Assembly (NCBI GenBank): GCA_023253575.1
Contig: JALRGB010000704.1
Coordinates: forward strand, 1 to 13,979
Source: Verrucomicrobiales bacterium
GTDB lineage: Bacteria > Verrucomicrobiota > Verrucomicrobiia > Verrucomicrobiales > V1-33
Reading direction: 5' to 3'
DNA: 13,979 bases
Part shown: piece after piece, positions 1 through 6,045 of the stretch
Layout: each line of letters begins with the position of its first letter
Position numbering within the stretch: position 1 is the stretch's first letter
Translations under genes and position numbers: made by a program
The notes under the pieces: model-generated
Told to the model about the DNA's origin: nothing
The model's database searches: none
Seen by the model: only the letters and a program-made list of their open reading frames with translations

Positions 1-119
1 AAATGAAGGCCATCCGCACCGCCCCGCAAAAAAACCACAATCAAGGACGGATCGTGATCGCGCTCGGCAGAGACAAGAGCGGTGGTAGTCACCGAAGAGG
101 AAGTCGTTGGTTTCAACAC
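1..119 (-). CDS. DUF1501 family protein, N-terminal fragment (cut by window edge)
   Basis: This is the first ~39 codons of a gene that continues beyond the left edge. In the minus frame it encodes a short Thr/Ser-rich leader followed by LIVVFLRGGADGLH, which matches the hallmark early motif of DUF1501 proteins (usually VVVFLRGGADGL). The start is uncertain. GTG at 119-117 or TTG at 116-114 would overlap the TGA stop of the DUF1800 gene (115-113), as expected for translational coupling; GTG at 92-90 is another option. I see no Shine-Dalgarno sequence for any of them. DUF1501 and DUF1800 genes are commonly adjacent in Planctomycetota and Verrucomicrobiota, which supports the call. DUF1501 proteins are thought to be exported and sulfatase-like in fold, but their reaction is not established. 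The twin-arginine leader often seen in the family is not apparent in this short N-terminus. Confidence 0.75.
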   Translation of the reverse strand, partial: MLKPTTSSSVTTTALVSAERDHDPSLIVVFLRGGADGLH

Positions 120-1609
120 GTTTGAAAAGCGGGGCTGGCCAGCAGCAGAGCCAAGGGTGAAGGGCAGTTCTGCGCGGCCGCCTGTTCCGCAGGAGTCGGT
201 TGGCGTCCAAGCAGATGAGCCGCCAAAGCCGCCTCCGTACCGCCAGCGGCCGCAAGTAACCCCGTCGGATCAAGCGAGGTACCTTTGATGCCGTTGGCCG
301 CCAGTTCCGCCGCAAACCGCCACCGCCACAGCAAGGTCGCCATCCACGGCTGGGCCTCCTCCGGATACCCGTCCGGCGCAGGATACTGAAAAGGAGCATG
401 CCCCATCCGCAAAAGATAATCCTGTACCGCCCGCCCGGCATCCGTGCGGGCCGCCGTCGCCCGCAAGGCCGAAATCACAAAATGAAAGGGCCGCTTGATC
501 TTGCCACCGCGAGAGGCCCAAAATGCCTCATGCCCGAAAACCGCGGCCAACGTCCGCCGCAGGTCACCCCGGCTTTCAGAAAAAACGTGCGCCACCGCCG
601 CCACCACCGCCTCGGGCGGGTCGTCCGCCACAAAACGACGGCACAACTTGAACGCCACATGCCGCGCCGTCGCCGGATGATGCGCCACTAACTCAACCAC
701 CCGGTCCAAATCCCCGCGCCCCAAACCCGCCGGGATCACCGTCCCCAAAACATCCTTCGATCCGTCATCATGCCGCGCCGCCTCAAACTCAACCCGCCCC
801 ACCGCCATCCGTGACCCACTGCGAGCCCGCACCGTCCAGCCGCTCAAACACCGCGCTACCTCCATCACATCGCGCTGCGTGTAACCCCCATGCACCCCCA
901 GCGTATGCAACTCCAACAATTCACGGGCATAATTCTCGTTGGGTAGCTCCCGCGCCGTACCCAGCCGGTTGTCGCGCCCGTCCAGATACCAAAGCATCGC
1001 CGGACTCAACGCCGACGCCCGCACCAAATCAGCAAAGTTGCCCATGGCATGCGCGCGAATGACCCGCCGGTCGTCCACCGGCTTCAACCACCTCGAGTCC
1101 CCCTTCGAAGGATCAATGTTAAAATGATCAGACCAAAAATCGACCATCACCTCAAAAAGCTGACGCCGGGAATGATGCGCCCGATGAATCTTGTCCCGCG
1201 TCAACTGGTCCAGCAGCGCACGCGGGTCATGCTCCAATAATTCCCCGGCCGGCCACGCCCCCAAGGCTTCAAATTGCCGACTGCGCCGCTCAGCGGCCCC
1301 GTCGTCAATCAACTCCGGCGCCAATTGCTCCATTACAAAATTCCGCGCCCCCATGGCCGTCACCATCGCATGCTGACCCGGGGCCGGCCCAAAGGTCAGC
1401 CGGTTAATCACATGCGCCGCCTCATCCACCTCCACCGCCTGCGACGGCTGAAAAGCCCCCAACCCTCCCGCTCGTCCAGCCTCTCGACCCCGAAAAAACC
1501 ACTGCGAAACCGCCGAAAATCCTCCCACCCCCACCACCACCCCACCCGCCGCCGCCCCATGCAGGAAATGCCGGCGCGTCGATGAAGAGAATGTGGAGTC
1601 TCCTTCCAT
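113..1609 (-). CDS. DUF1800 domain-containing protein with Tat-type signal
   Basis: A 498-residue protein of the DUF1800 family, a usual length. The N-terminus has a twin-arginine motif (STRRHFLHG, residues ~10-18) followed by an Ala/Gly/Val-rich hydrophobic stretch (~19-38), so export by the Tat pathway is likely. Family hallmarks are visible in order: INRLTFGPAPG (~68-78), FWSDHFNI (~159-166), and NENYARELLELHTLGVHGGYT (~224-244) followed by a conserved SGWT segment (~256-259). The biochemical function of DUF1800 proteins is unknown; with DUF1501 partners they are suspected to act on periplasmic or surface material. The gene starts 21 nt after the stop of the upstream membrane-protein gene, and its stop overlaps the DUF1501 start, suggesting one minus-strand transcript. 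I see no Shine-Dalgarno before the ATG at 1609, although a GGAAGGAG run lies just inside the coding sequence. Confidence 0.93.
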   Translation of the reverse strand: MEGDSTFSSSTRRHFLHGAAAGGVVVGVGGFSAVSQWFFRGREAGRAGGLGAFQPSQAVEVDEAAHVINRLTFGPAPGQHAMVTAMGARNFVMEQLAPELIDDGAAERRSRQFEALGAWPAGELLEHDPRALLDQLTRDKIHRAHHSRRQLFEVMVDFWSDHFNIDPSKGDSRWLKPVDDRRVIRAHAMGNFADLVRASALSPAMLWYLDGRDNRLGTARELPNENYARELLELHTLGVHGGYTQRDVMEVARCLSGWTVRARSGSRMAVGRVEFEAARHDDGSKDVLGTVIPAGLGRGDLDRVVELVAHHPATARHVAFKLCRRFVADDPPEAVVAAVAHVFSESRGDLRRTLAAVFGHEAFWASRGGKIKRPFHFVISALRATAARTDAGRAVQDYLLRMGHAPFQYPAPDGYPEEAQPWMATLLWRWRFAAELAANGIKGTSLDPTGLLAAAGGTEAALAAHLLGRQPTPAEQAAAQNCPSPLALLLASPAFQTC

Positions 1610-1630
1610 ACTCAGATAATTATCAATAAT

Positions 1631-2203
1631 TTAAGATTCAGAAACCCCCGCCGAAATAACCTCCGCCGAGGCCGCCACCACAATGGCCGCCTCCGGCAGA
1701 ACTTCCTCCGGTTTCCGCCGACGTGCACTCAGCCACGCCCAAAAACCCGCCCCCGCCCCCGCCGCCAAAACCAACGGAATCACCAGCAATTGCCCCAACA
1801 CCGGCAACAAAAACGTCAACGCCAAAACCACACCGCCACGCCCCACCGCCCGCCACGGCCGCTCATCGTCCCCCGGCACCGGCAACCCCAGCCCAATCCG
1901 GTACGCCAACCCAGCACTGCCCACCAGCCCGCCAAAAAGTGGCACCCCAATCAAAAATACCCCCGTCCACTTCAACGCCGCGGGCGCCGCATTCAAGACA
2001 ACCACACCCAGCCCAATCGGAACCGCCACCACCAATAACCCAAGCCCCGTCGTCACCACCGGTCGCCCAAATTTCTCCGCACACCGCGCCACATGAGCCG
2101 GTACCAACGCCGCCGCCGCCAACCAGTAACTCACAAACATCAAAAATACGCCCAGCGCCATCAGAAACCAGACAAGAACGTTGGCGGTGGTAATATACTC
2201 CAT
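1631..2203 (-). CDS. Polytopic inner-membrane protein of unknown function
   Basis: I do not recognise this 190-residue protein. It is strongly hydrophobic, with about four membrane segments (roughly residues 8-34, 48-70, 76-102 and 122-157). These are joined by short loops, including a charged one near PGDDERPW (~112-118), and followed by an Arg/Lys-rich stretch and an Ala/Val/Glu tail. The start chosen is the ATG at 2203-2201, because a GGAGGG Shine-Dalgarno lies just upstream (2211-2206). A longer reading back to 2293 has no such signal and would add 30 residues of unlikely composition. It lies 21 nt upstream of the DUF1800 gene on the same strand and may be co-transcribed with it; the recombinase gene starts divergently. 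A transporter-like or energy-coupling role cannot be assigned from the sequence. Confidence 0.72.
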   Translation of the reverse strand: MEYITTANVLVWFLMALGVFLMFVSYWLAAAALVPAHVARCAEKFGRPVVTTGLGLLVVAVPIGLGVVVLNAAPAALKWTGVFLIGVPLFGGLVGSAGLAYRIGLGLPVPGDDERPWRAVGRGGVVLALTFLLPVLGQLLVIPLVLAAGAGAGFWAWLSARRRKPEEVLPEAAIVVAASAEVISAGVSES

Positions 2204-2205
2204 GG

Positions 2206-2211
2206 CCCTCC
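2206..2211 (-). promoter_or_regulatory. Shine-Dalgarno GGAGGG of the membrane-protein gene
   Basis: GGAGGG on the minus strand, separated from the ATG at 2203 by two bases. The spacing is short but the purine run is clear. It is the reason for preferring this start over upstream in-frame starts. Confidence 0.55.
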
Positions 2212-2428
2212 AATAAACAACACATCCCCCCATCCCGCAAGCCAAGGGTCCCACCCGTAGTAATCGCTCGCATCCCGCTCGCCGCCATCCCACGCCACCC
2301 GCACCCTACCGGATTCTCGCTTGCCACCCGTTCCACCACCACTCACGATTCCTTCATCCGTGCCGACGCCGCCACCAACGCCGCCCCCAACTGACGTCAC
2401 CACCACCACCGCGGACCCCACCGCGGAA

Positions 2429-3349
2429 ATGGTCCCTGCCGCCGTCGAATCCGCCACCGCACCGGACCCACTCGTCGAGGAATTCATGGAGTTCCTCTCC
2501 GTCGAACGCAATGTCTCCCCCCGCACCCTCATCAATTATCAACACGCATTGATGACGTGCCGCACTCGCGCCCCGCGCTTCACCTCCTGGGAAAACGCCA
2601 CCGCCGATGACTTTCGCGCCTACCTGTTCGCCCAAATGAAACAACAGCTCGGCCGCGCCACCATCCGCCTCCACTTCGCCGCCCTGCGCAGCTTCTATTC
2701 ATTCCTGTCCCGACGGAAAAAATGGCCAGTCAACCCACTGCTCGCCGTGCAACTCCCGAAACTGGAGAAAAAACTACCCGTCGTCCTCACCGTCAACCAA
2801 ATGGGCGCACTGCTCGACACCCCAGCCGCCGCCACCACAAAATCCAAACAAGCACCCGCCTGGGCCGCCGCCCGCGATACCGCCATCCTCGAACTCTTCT
2901 ACTCCGCCGGCCTGCGACTTTCCGAATTGGTCGCCCTCCACGTCGAACACATCGATCCCTACAGCGACACCGTCCGCGTCCTCGGCAAGGGTCGCAAAGA
3001 ACGTCTCTGCCCCATCGGCCCCCCAGCCGTCAAAGCCATTCAAGAATACCGCCAGCAAGCCGGGGTCCATACCGGCCCACTCTTCATCAGCAAACGCCGT
3101 AGCCGCCTCAGCTCCCGCGCCGTCAATGACTTGCTGAAAAAACACCTGCTCCATAGCGGCGTACCCATCCCCGCTACCCCCCACAAACTCCGCCACAGCT
3201 TTGCCACCCACCTGCTCGATAATGGCGCCGACCTCCGCTCCGTGCAGTCACTGCTCGGTCATGCCAGCCTCAGTACCACCCAGATCTACACCCAGGTCAC
3301 CATCGAACGAATGAAAAAAGCCTACGACCAAGCCCACCCGCGGGCCTGA
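2429..3349 (+). CDS. xerC: Tyrosine recombinase, XerC/XerD type
   Basis: Site-specific tyrosine recombinase of the XerC/XerD family, which resolves chromosome dimers at dif by forming a covalent 3'-phosphotyrosine intermediate. With the ATG at 2429 it has 306 residues, the usual Xer length. The N-terminal SAM-like core-binding domain begins with DPLVEEFMEFLSVERNVSP. The catalytic domain carries the full set of active residues: Arg163 (SAGLRLSE), Lys187 (GKGRKER), His252 and Arg255 (HKLRHSF), His278 (LLGHASLS) and the nucleophile Tyr287 (TQIYTQV). The open frame extends upstream to a TTG at 2321, which would add a 36-residue Pro/Thr-rich tail. No Shine-Dalgarno supports either start, and family length favours 2429. 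XerC and XerD cannot be separated with certainty by eye, so the symbol is provisional. Nothing nearby marks it as a phage or integron integrase. Confidence 0.9.
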   Translation: MVPAAVESATAPDPLVEEFMEFLSVERNVSPRTLINYQHALMTCRTRAPRFTSWENATADDFRAYLFAQMKQQLGRATIRLHFAALRSFYSFLSRRKKWPVNPLLAVQLPKLEKKLPVVLTVNQMGALLDTPAAATTKSKQAPAWAAARDTAILELFYSAGLRLSELVALHVEHIDPYSDTVRVLGKGRKERLCPIGPPAVKAIQEYRQQAGVHTGPLFISKRRSRLSSRAVNDLLKKHLLHSGVPIPATPHKLRHSFATHLLDNGADLRSVQSLLGHASLSTTQIYTQVTIERMKKAYDQAHPRA

Positions 3350-3364
3350 ATCGCCGCGCTCTTC

Positions 3365-3435
3365 GCCACGCGTCGGACCTCCCAGACGCCACGCGTCGGG
3401 CTTCCCCAGACGCCACCGCGTCGGGCTTCCCAGAC
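3365..3435. repeat. Three tandem 23-24 bp hairpin-forming repeats
   Basis: Three head-to-tail copies lie at 3365-3387, 3388-3411 and 3412-3435, with unit GCCACGCGTCGGGCTTCCCAGAC and small differences. Each copy together with its neighbour's first bases can fold into a stem-loop: GCGTC plus GGG, a short CTT-type loop, then CCC, a bulged A and GACGC. The outer GCGTC/GACGC arms are intact in all three copies, while the changes fall mainly in and around the loop. The array sits in the 103-nt gap between two converging genes (recombinase and thioredoxin-like). It could act as a bidirectional barrier to transcription or be a REP-like element. No T-run follows the stems, so a classical intrinsic terminator is not supported. 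Confidence 0.75.
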
Positions 3436-3452
3436 GCCGCATACCCGGCTCA

Positions 3453-4217
3453 TTAATCCTCGGATTTAGGCGGAGAAGCCGCCGCGGCTTTTTTGACGGC
3501 CTCCGCGACCACGGCCTGATCGGCTGGAGAAAGTTTGTCCAAAGCGAGCTCAAACGTCCGTCCGTCCGCCCGTTTAAAACTGCCGGTCTGATCCTTCAGC
3601 GAGATCAATGACGCCTTCATCGTGCGGCCGTCAGCGCTGGTCCATGCGCGCTCGGGGACCAACGGACCGGAGGCCGCCGGCTCCTTCGGCCCAAACGGAC
3701 TGTCTTCATCGTCATCATCTCCCGAGGCCGTCACCCCACGCAATTCCCGCTTGATGACTTTTTCCGCATCCGCACCGGTTCGCCCGTCATACACGAGCTC
3801 CCCTTTGGGATTGAAAACAAACATGTGCGGTATCCCGTTAAACGGAACAGGGCTTTGACCGCTGCGCGCAATCGAATACTTCGCCTTGTTCTTTTTCACC
3901 GGAACCAAAATCTCCTCATCCGTACCTCCCTGAGAGTGAACTCCGATTAACCGCAACCCCTTCGATTTATAGCGCTTATCCATTGCCGCCAACTGCGGCA
4001 TGCCGGCGAGGCAGGGGCCTCACAAACGTCCCCAAAATTCCAAAGCCACCACCTTCCCTCGCAACGCTTCCTCCCCAGCCGCATCACCCGAAATAATCTC
4101 GCCAATCGTAAAATCCGCGAGCTTCTTGTCCGACAACGGTTTCGCCGGCGTTCCCTGAGCCCAGCTCAGCGGGGCCGCCGCCAACAGCAACAGAAGAAAA
4201 TAAACGCGCGTCATCAT
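3453..4217 (-). CDS. Thioredoxin-like (TlpA-type) protein with SHD1 domain; candidate selenoprotein with in-frame TGA
   Basis: A 254-codon frame read through one internal TGA (4022-4020, codon 66). Residues 1-20 are a signal peptide (cleavage probably after LSWA), so it acts outside the cytoplasm. A TlpA/AhpC-TSA thioredoxin fold follows: GKVVALEFWG, the active site W-G-R-L-[TGA]-G-P-C (codons 62-69), GLRLIGVHSQGG, the cis-proline in GIPH (Pro130), and FVFNPKGELVYDGR. An acidic linker (DDDDED) leads to an SLA1-homology (SHD1) domain at ~190-240 (RAWTSADGRT to LSPADQAVVAE). The TGA replaces exactly the first cysteine of CxxC, with no frame change, so the predicted product would have Sec-Gly-Pro-Cys. 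Alternatives are a nonsense mutation giving a pseudogene, or a sequencing error. A separate downstream protein from ATG 4001 would lack the active site and signal. The gene converges on the recombinase gene. Whether this organism makes selenocysteine cannot be seen here. Confidence 0.7.
3984..4022 (-). promoter_or_regulatory. Candidate bacterial SECIS-like stem-loop immediately after the in-frame TGA
   Basis: Reading the minus strand after the TGA (4022-4020): a six-base spacer (4019-4014), then TGC-CT-CGCC (4013-4005), a 14-nt loop beginning GG (4004-3991), and GGCG-GCA (3990-3984). The arms pair as TGC/GCA and CGCC/GGCG with a two-base CT bulge, and CC/GG pairs can extend the base. Bacterial SECIS elements are stem-loops within the coding region just downstream of UGA, with a G among the first loop bases for SelB binding, and this fits. 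The loop starts only 15 nt after the TGA, at or just below the short end of what is usual. A competing small hairpin, CGG-CATG-CCG, exists within this stretch. GC-rich DNA folds easily, so this is suggestive only. Confidence 0.35.
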
Positions 4218-4607
4218 GAGATAAATGAAAAGTCAGGCCGATGCCCATACCCTCAGAATGAGCTCAGTGTACTCAAAAAAACCCACCGGGGAAAAGAAAA
4301 AACTTCGCGGCCGACATCGGACGTCCGGGTTGCCCGTTGAGAAGCTCCTCGTTGAAGCGCGTGATTTCCCGACCGAGCGACTCGGCCGCGTCCACGCGCT
4401 TACCCCGGAACGCATTGACCCGAAAAAACGCACGCCCAACACATGGATTATATTTTGGTTCCTTTCCTTTGCGGTGGAGAGGAGAGCTTCTTCAGCCCCT
4501 TGATGCGCCAAGGTCTTTTCAGAAAAAATCCGTGGGAGTATCCTCTCAGTCATGGTTTCGGAGAATTGGAGGTAAATAGAGGGAATTGGATGGTAATGGT
4601 GGAATTT
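4218..4607. other. Gene-poor interval with a possible coding relic
   Basis: No intact gene is convincing here. Between about 4270 and 4445 the minus strand has a frame with coding-like codons, reading AFRGKRVDAAESLGREITRFNEELLNGQ and ending at a TGA after a Phe-rich tail. It has no recognisable start and I know no family for it. The plus strand in the same interval also gives a plausible-looking peptide (GLPVEKLLVEARDFPTERLG), so direction cannot be settled by eye. The ends of the interval are AT-richer (TATATTTTGG near 4450) and could hold the promoter of the fic gene. It may be the remains of a gene damaged when the fic segment was acquired. Confidence 0.35.
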
Positions 4608-4615
4608 GGAGGTAA
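4563..4615 (+). repeat. Imperfect tandem repeats carrying Shine-Dalgarno-like cores upstream of fic
   Basis: Three imperfect copies of a 19-20 nt unit start at 4563 (GAATTGGAGGTAA), 4583 (GAATTGGATGGTAA) and 4602 (GAATTTGGAGGTAA). The last copy supplies the GGAGGT (4608-4613) that precedes the fic ATG at 4624. Copies 1 and 3 keep the perfect GGAGGT; copy 2 has one inserted base. They may be a local duplication of a ribosome-binding segment. Confidence 0.5.
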
Positions 4616-4623
4616 GCTCGCTC

Positions 4624-5700
4624 ATGCGGATTCCTCTTCCACCAGCCCTTCAACCGACCAACGAGATGTTGAATCTTATCGCTGCGATTGACGAGTTCAA
4701 GGGTGAGTGGCGTGCTCTTGGCAGCCTCGGTCCGGAGACCCTGCGTTCGCTACGGCGGATCGCAACTATCGAGAGCGCCGGGTCGTCGACCCGTATCGAA
4801 GGCGCGAAGCTCAGCGACACCGAGGTCGAGAAGCTTGTCGGTAATCTGGGCAAGGAATCCTTCCAGTCCCGTGACGAACAGGAAGTCGCGGGCTACGCGT
4901 ATGTAATGGAGACAATTCAGACCGTCTGGCAGGATCTCCGCATTTCGGAGAGCATCCTCCTACAACTGCATCGTGATTTGCTCCGCTACGTTAACAAAGA
5001 CGAGCGCCATCGGGGAGAGTGGAAATCGCTCGACAACCACGTCGCGGCCTTCGATGCGGACGGAAGGCAAATCGGCATCGTCTTCGAGACCGCCTCCCCC
5101 TTCGAGACTCCAATGCTGATGGAGAAACTGCTGGGCTGGCACGCCAAGGAAGAGGCGGATCCGATTATCCATCCCTTGCTGCGGATCGCGGTGTTCAACG
5201 TCATCTTCCTGGCCATTCATCCTTTTCAAGATGGCAATGGCCGGTTGTCTCGCGTCCTGACCAACCTGATGCTCCTGCGCGCTGGCTATGCCTATGCCTA
5301 CTACACTTCACTGGAAAGCGTCATCGAGCACAACAAGGAAGCCTACTACCTCGCCTTGCGGCGAACCCAGACTTCCTTCCGAGAAGCCGTCGATTGGGAG
5401 CCGTGGATTCTCTTCTTCATGCGGGCGCTGAAATCGCAGATCGGACGTCTGCGAGGTCGTCTTGCGGAGCCGCCCGCAGTGGTCGCCGCTACTAGCATTC
5501 CTGATGACCTCTCGCCTCTCGCCGGGCAGGTGCTCAAACTGCTTGAGGCCAAGGAAAACCTTTCAGTCGCTGAAGCAGCGGACGCTCTCAAGGCCAACCG
5601 GCACACATTAAAAGACAAATTCACCGAATTGGTCCAAAAGGGCTGCGCCGAACTGCACGGCAAAGGACGCGGTGCCCACTACCGTCGAGCCAAGAAATAG
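4624..5700 (+). CDS. fic: Fic family protein (AMP transferase) with N-terminal autoinhibitory motif
   Basis: A 358-residue Fic-domain protein. Fic enzymes transfer AMP (or another phosphate-linked group) from a nucleotide to hydroxyl side chains of target proteins. The complete catalytic motif HPFQDGNGRLSR is at ~199-210, with the catalytic His first and Arg binding phosphate. Before it lies a Fic_N domain with the inhibitory motif S-T-R-I-E-G at ~55-60, matching (S/T)xxxE(G/N); this places it among Fic proteins with the inhibitory helix N-terminal to the core, where the Glu blocks ATP binding. The C-terminus (~305-355) resembles a winged helix-turn-helix (LSVAEAADALKANRHTLKDKFTELVQKG). The ATG at 4624 follows GGAGGT with 10-nt spacing; an in-frame TTG at 4606 would overlap that signal and is rejected. 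No partner antitoxin gene is seen. Codon choice is less C-biased than in neighbours, suggesting horizontal acquisition. Confidence 0.93.
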   Translation: MRIPLPPALQPTNEMLNLIAAIDEFKGEWRALGSLGPETLRSLRRIATIESAGSSTRIEGAKLSDTEVEKLVGNLGKESFQSRDEQEVAGYAYVMETIQTVWQDLRISESILLQLHRDLLRYVNKDERHRGEWKSLDNHVAAFDADGRQIGIVFETASPFETPMLMEKLLGWHAKEEADPIIHPLLRIAVFNVIFLAIHPFQDGNGRLSRVLTNLMLLRAGYAYAYYTSLESVIEHNKEAYYLALRRTQTSFREAVDWEPWILFFMRALKSQIGRLRGRLAEPPAVVAATSIPDDLSPLAGQVLKLLEAKENLSVAEAADALKANRHTLKDKFTELVQKGCAELHGKGRGAHYRRAKK

Positions 5701-6045
5701 GTCCAACGCTAAGGTCGGAACCGCTCAGAGCGCCAACACCTGTGAGACACCCACTCATTCGACTTCCAATCCAATGAAAAATGTGGGTGTCCCAGATGAA
5801 TGCGGAGCCAAAGTCAACGGCCAAACTCCAGCAAGTGCCTTGAAATGAACCCCCTCGCCAGATCCCACGGAATTCGCTGAAAAGTCCAAAATAAACCGTC
5901 CGTCATTAAGAACAGCATCGAGCCCGCCCCGCTACCCACAGCGACTCATACCTACGCCGGGTCGGACACCTGCCCACCGCCTCTCTCAGGCAATCCCTGA
6001 GGAGTTTAAGATTGCCGTACCATCGCGCGGCGGGCTTGTTTCATC
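5701..6045. other. Noncoding interval before the secretion operon
   Basis: No gene is supported in these 345 bases. It holds a 9-bp inverted repeat (listed separately) shortly after fic, and a 6-bp hairpin CTCAGG-caatc-CCTGAG at 5985-6001, about 45 nt before the gspG start. The promoter of the gsp operon should lie here, but I cannot point to convincing -35 and -10 boxes. The hairpin may be part of the operon's 5' leader. Confidence 0.4.
5746..5791. repeat. 9-bp perfect inverted repeat downstream of fic
   Basis: GACACCCAC (5746-5754) and its exact complement GTGGGTGTC (5783-5791) are separated by 28 nt, 46 nt after the fic stop. It could form a hairpin ending the fic transcript, or be the scar or end of a small mobile element. 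The loop is long and no T-run follows, so a standard intrinsic terminator is unlikely. Confidence 0.45.

Noticed and set aside
2340..2420. CCACC-type tandem repeats upstream of xerC
   Set aside because: Irregular low-complexity C-rich sequence without a fixed unit length.
2321..2428. Pro/Thr-rich N-terminal extension of the recombinase
   Set aside because: It begins at a TTG without Shine-Dalgarno, its composition matches C-rich noncoding sequence, and without it the protein has the normal Xer length.
2429..3349. Phage or integron integrase marking a mobile element
   Set aside because: Length and motifs match housekeeping XerC/D, and no attachment site, excisionase, attC array or tRNA is adjacent.
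3365..3435. CRISPR array
   Set aside because: The repeats are directly adjacent with no spacers and only three copies, and each copy is itself a hairpin.
4001..4020. Frameshift splitting the thioredoxin-like gene into two genes
   Set aside because: The two parts are exactly in frame (the ATG at 4001 is 72 codons after the start at 4217), so only the single TGA separates them.
4233..4625. 130-residue minus-strand open frame as a real gene
   Set aside because: It has no recognisable domain or ribosome-binding site, mixed composition, and overlaps the fic leader and start.
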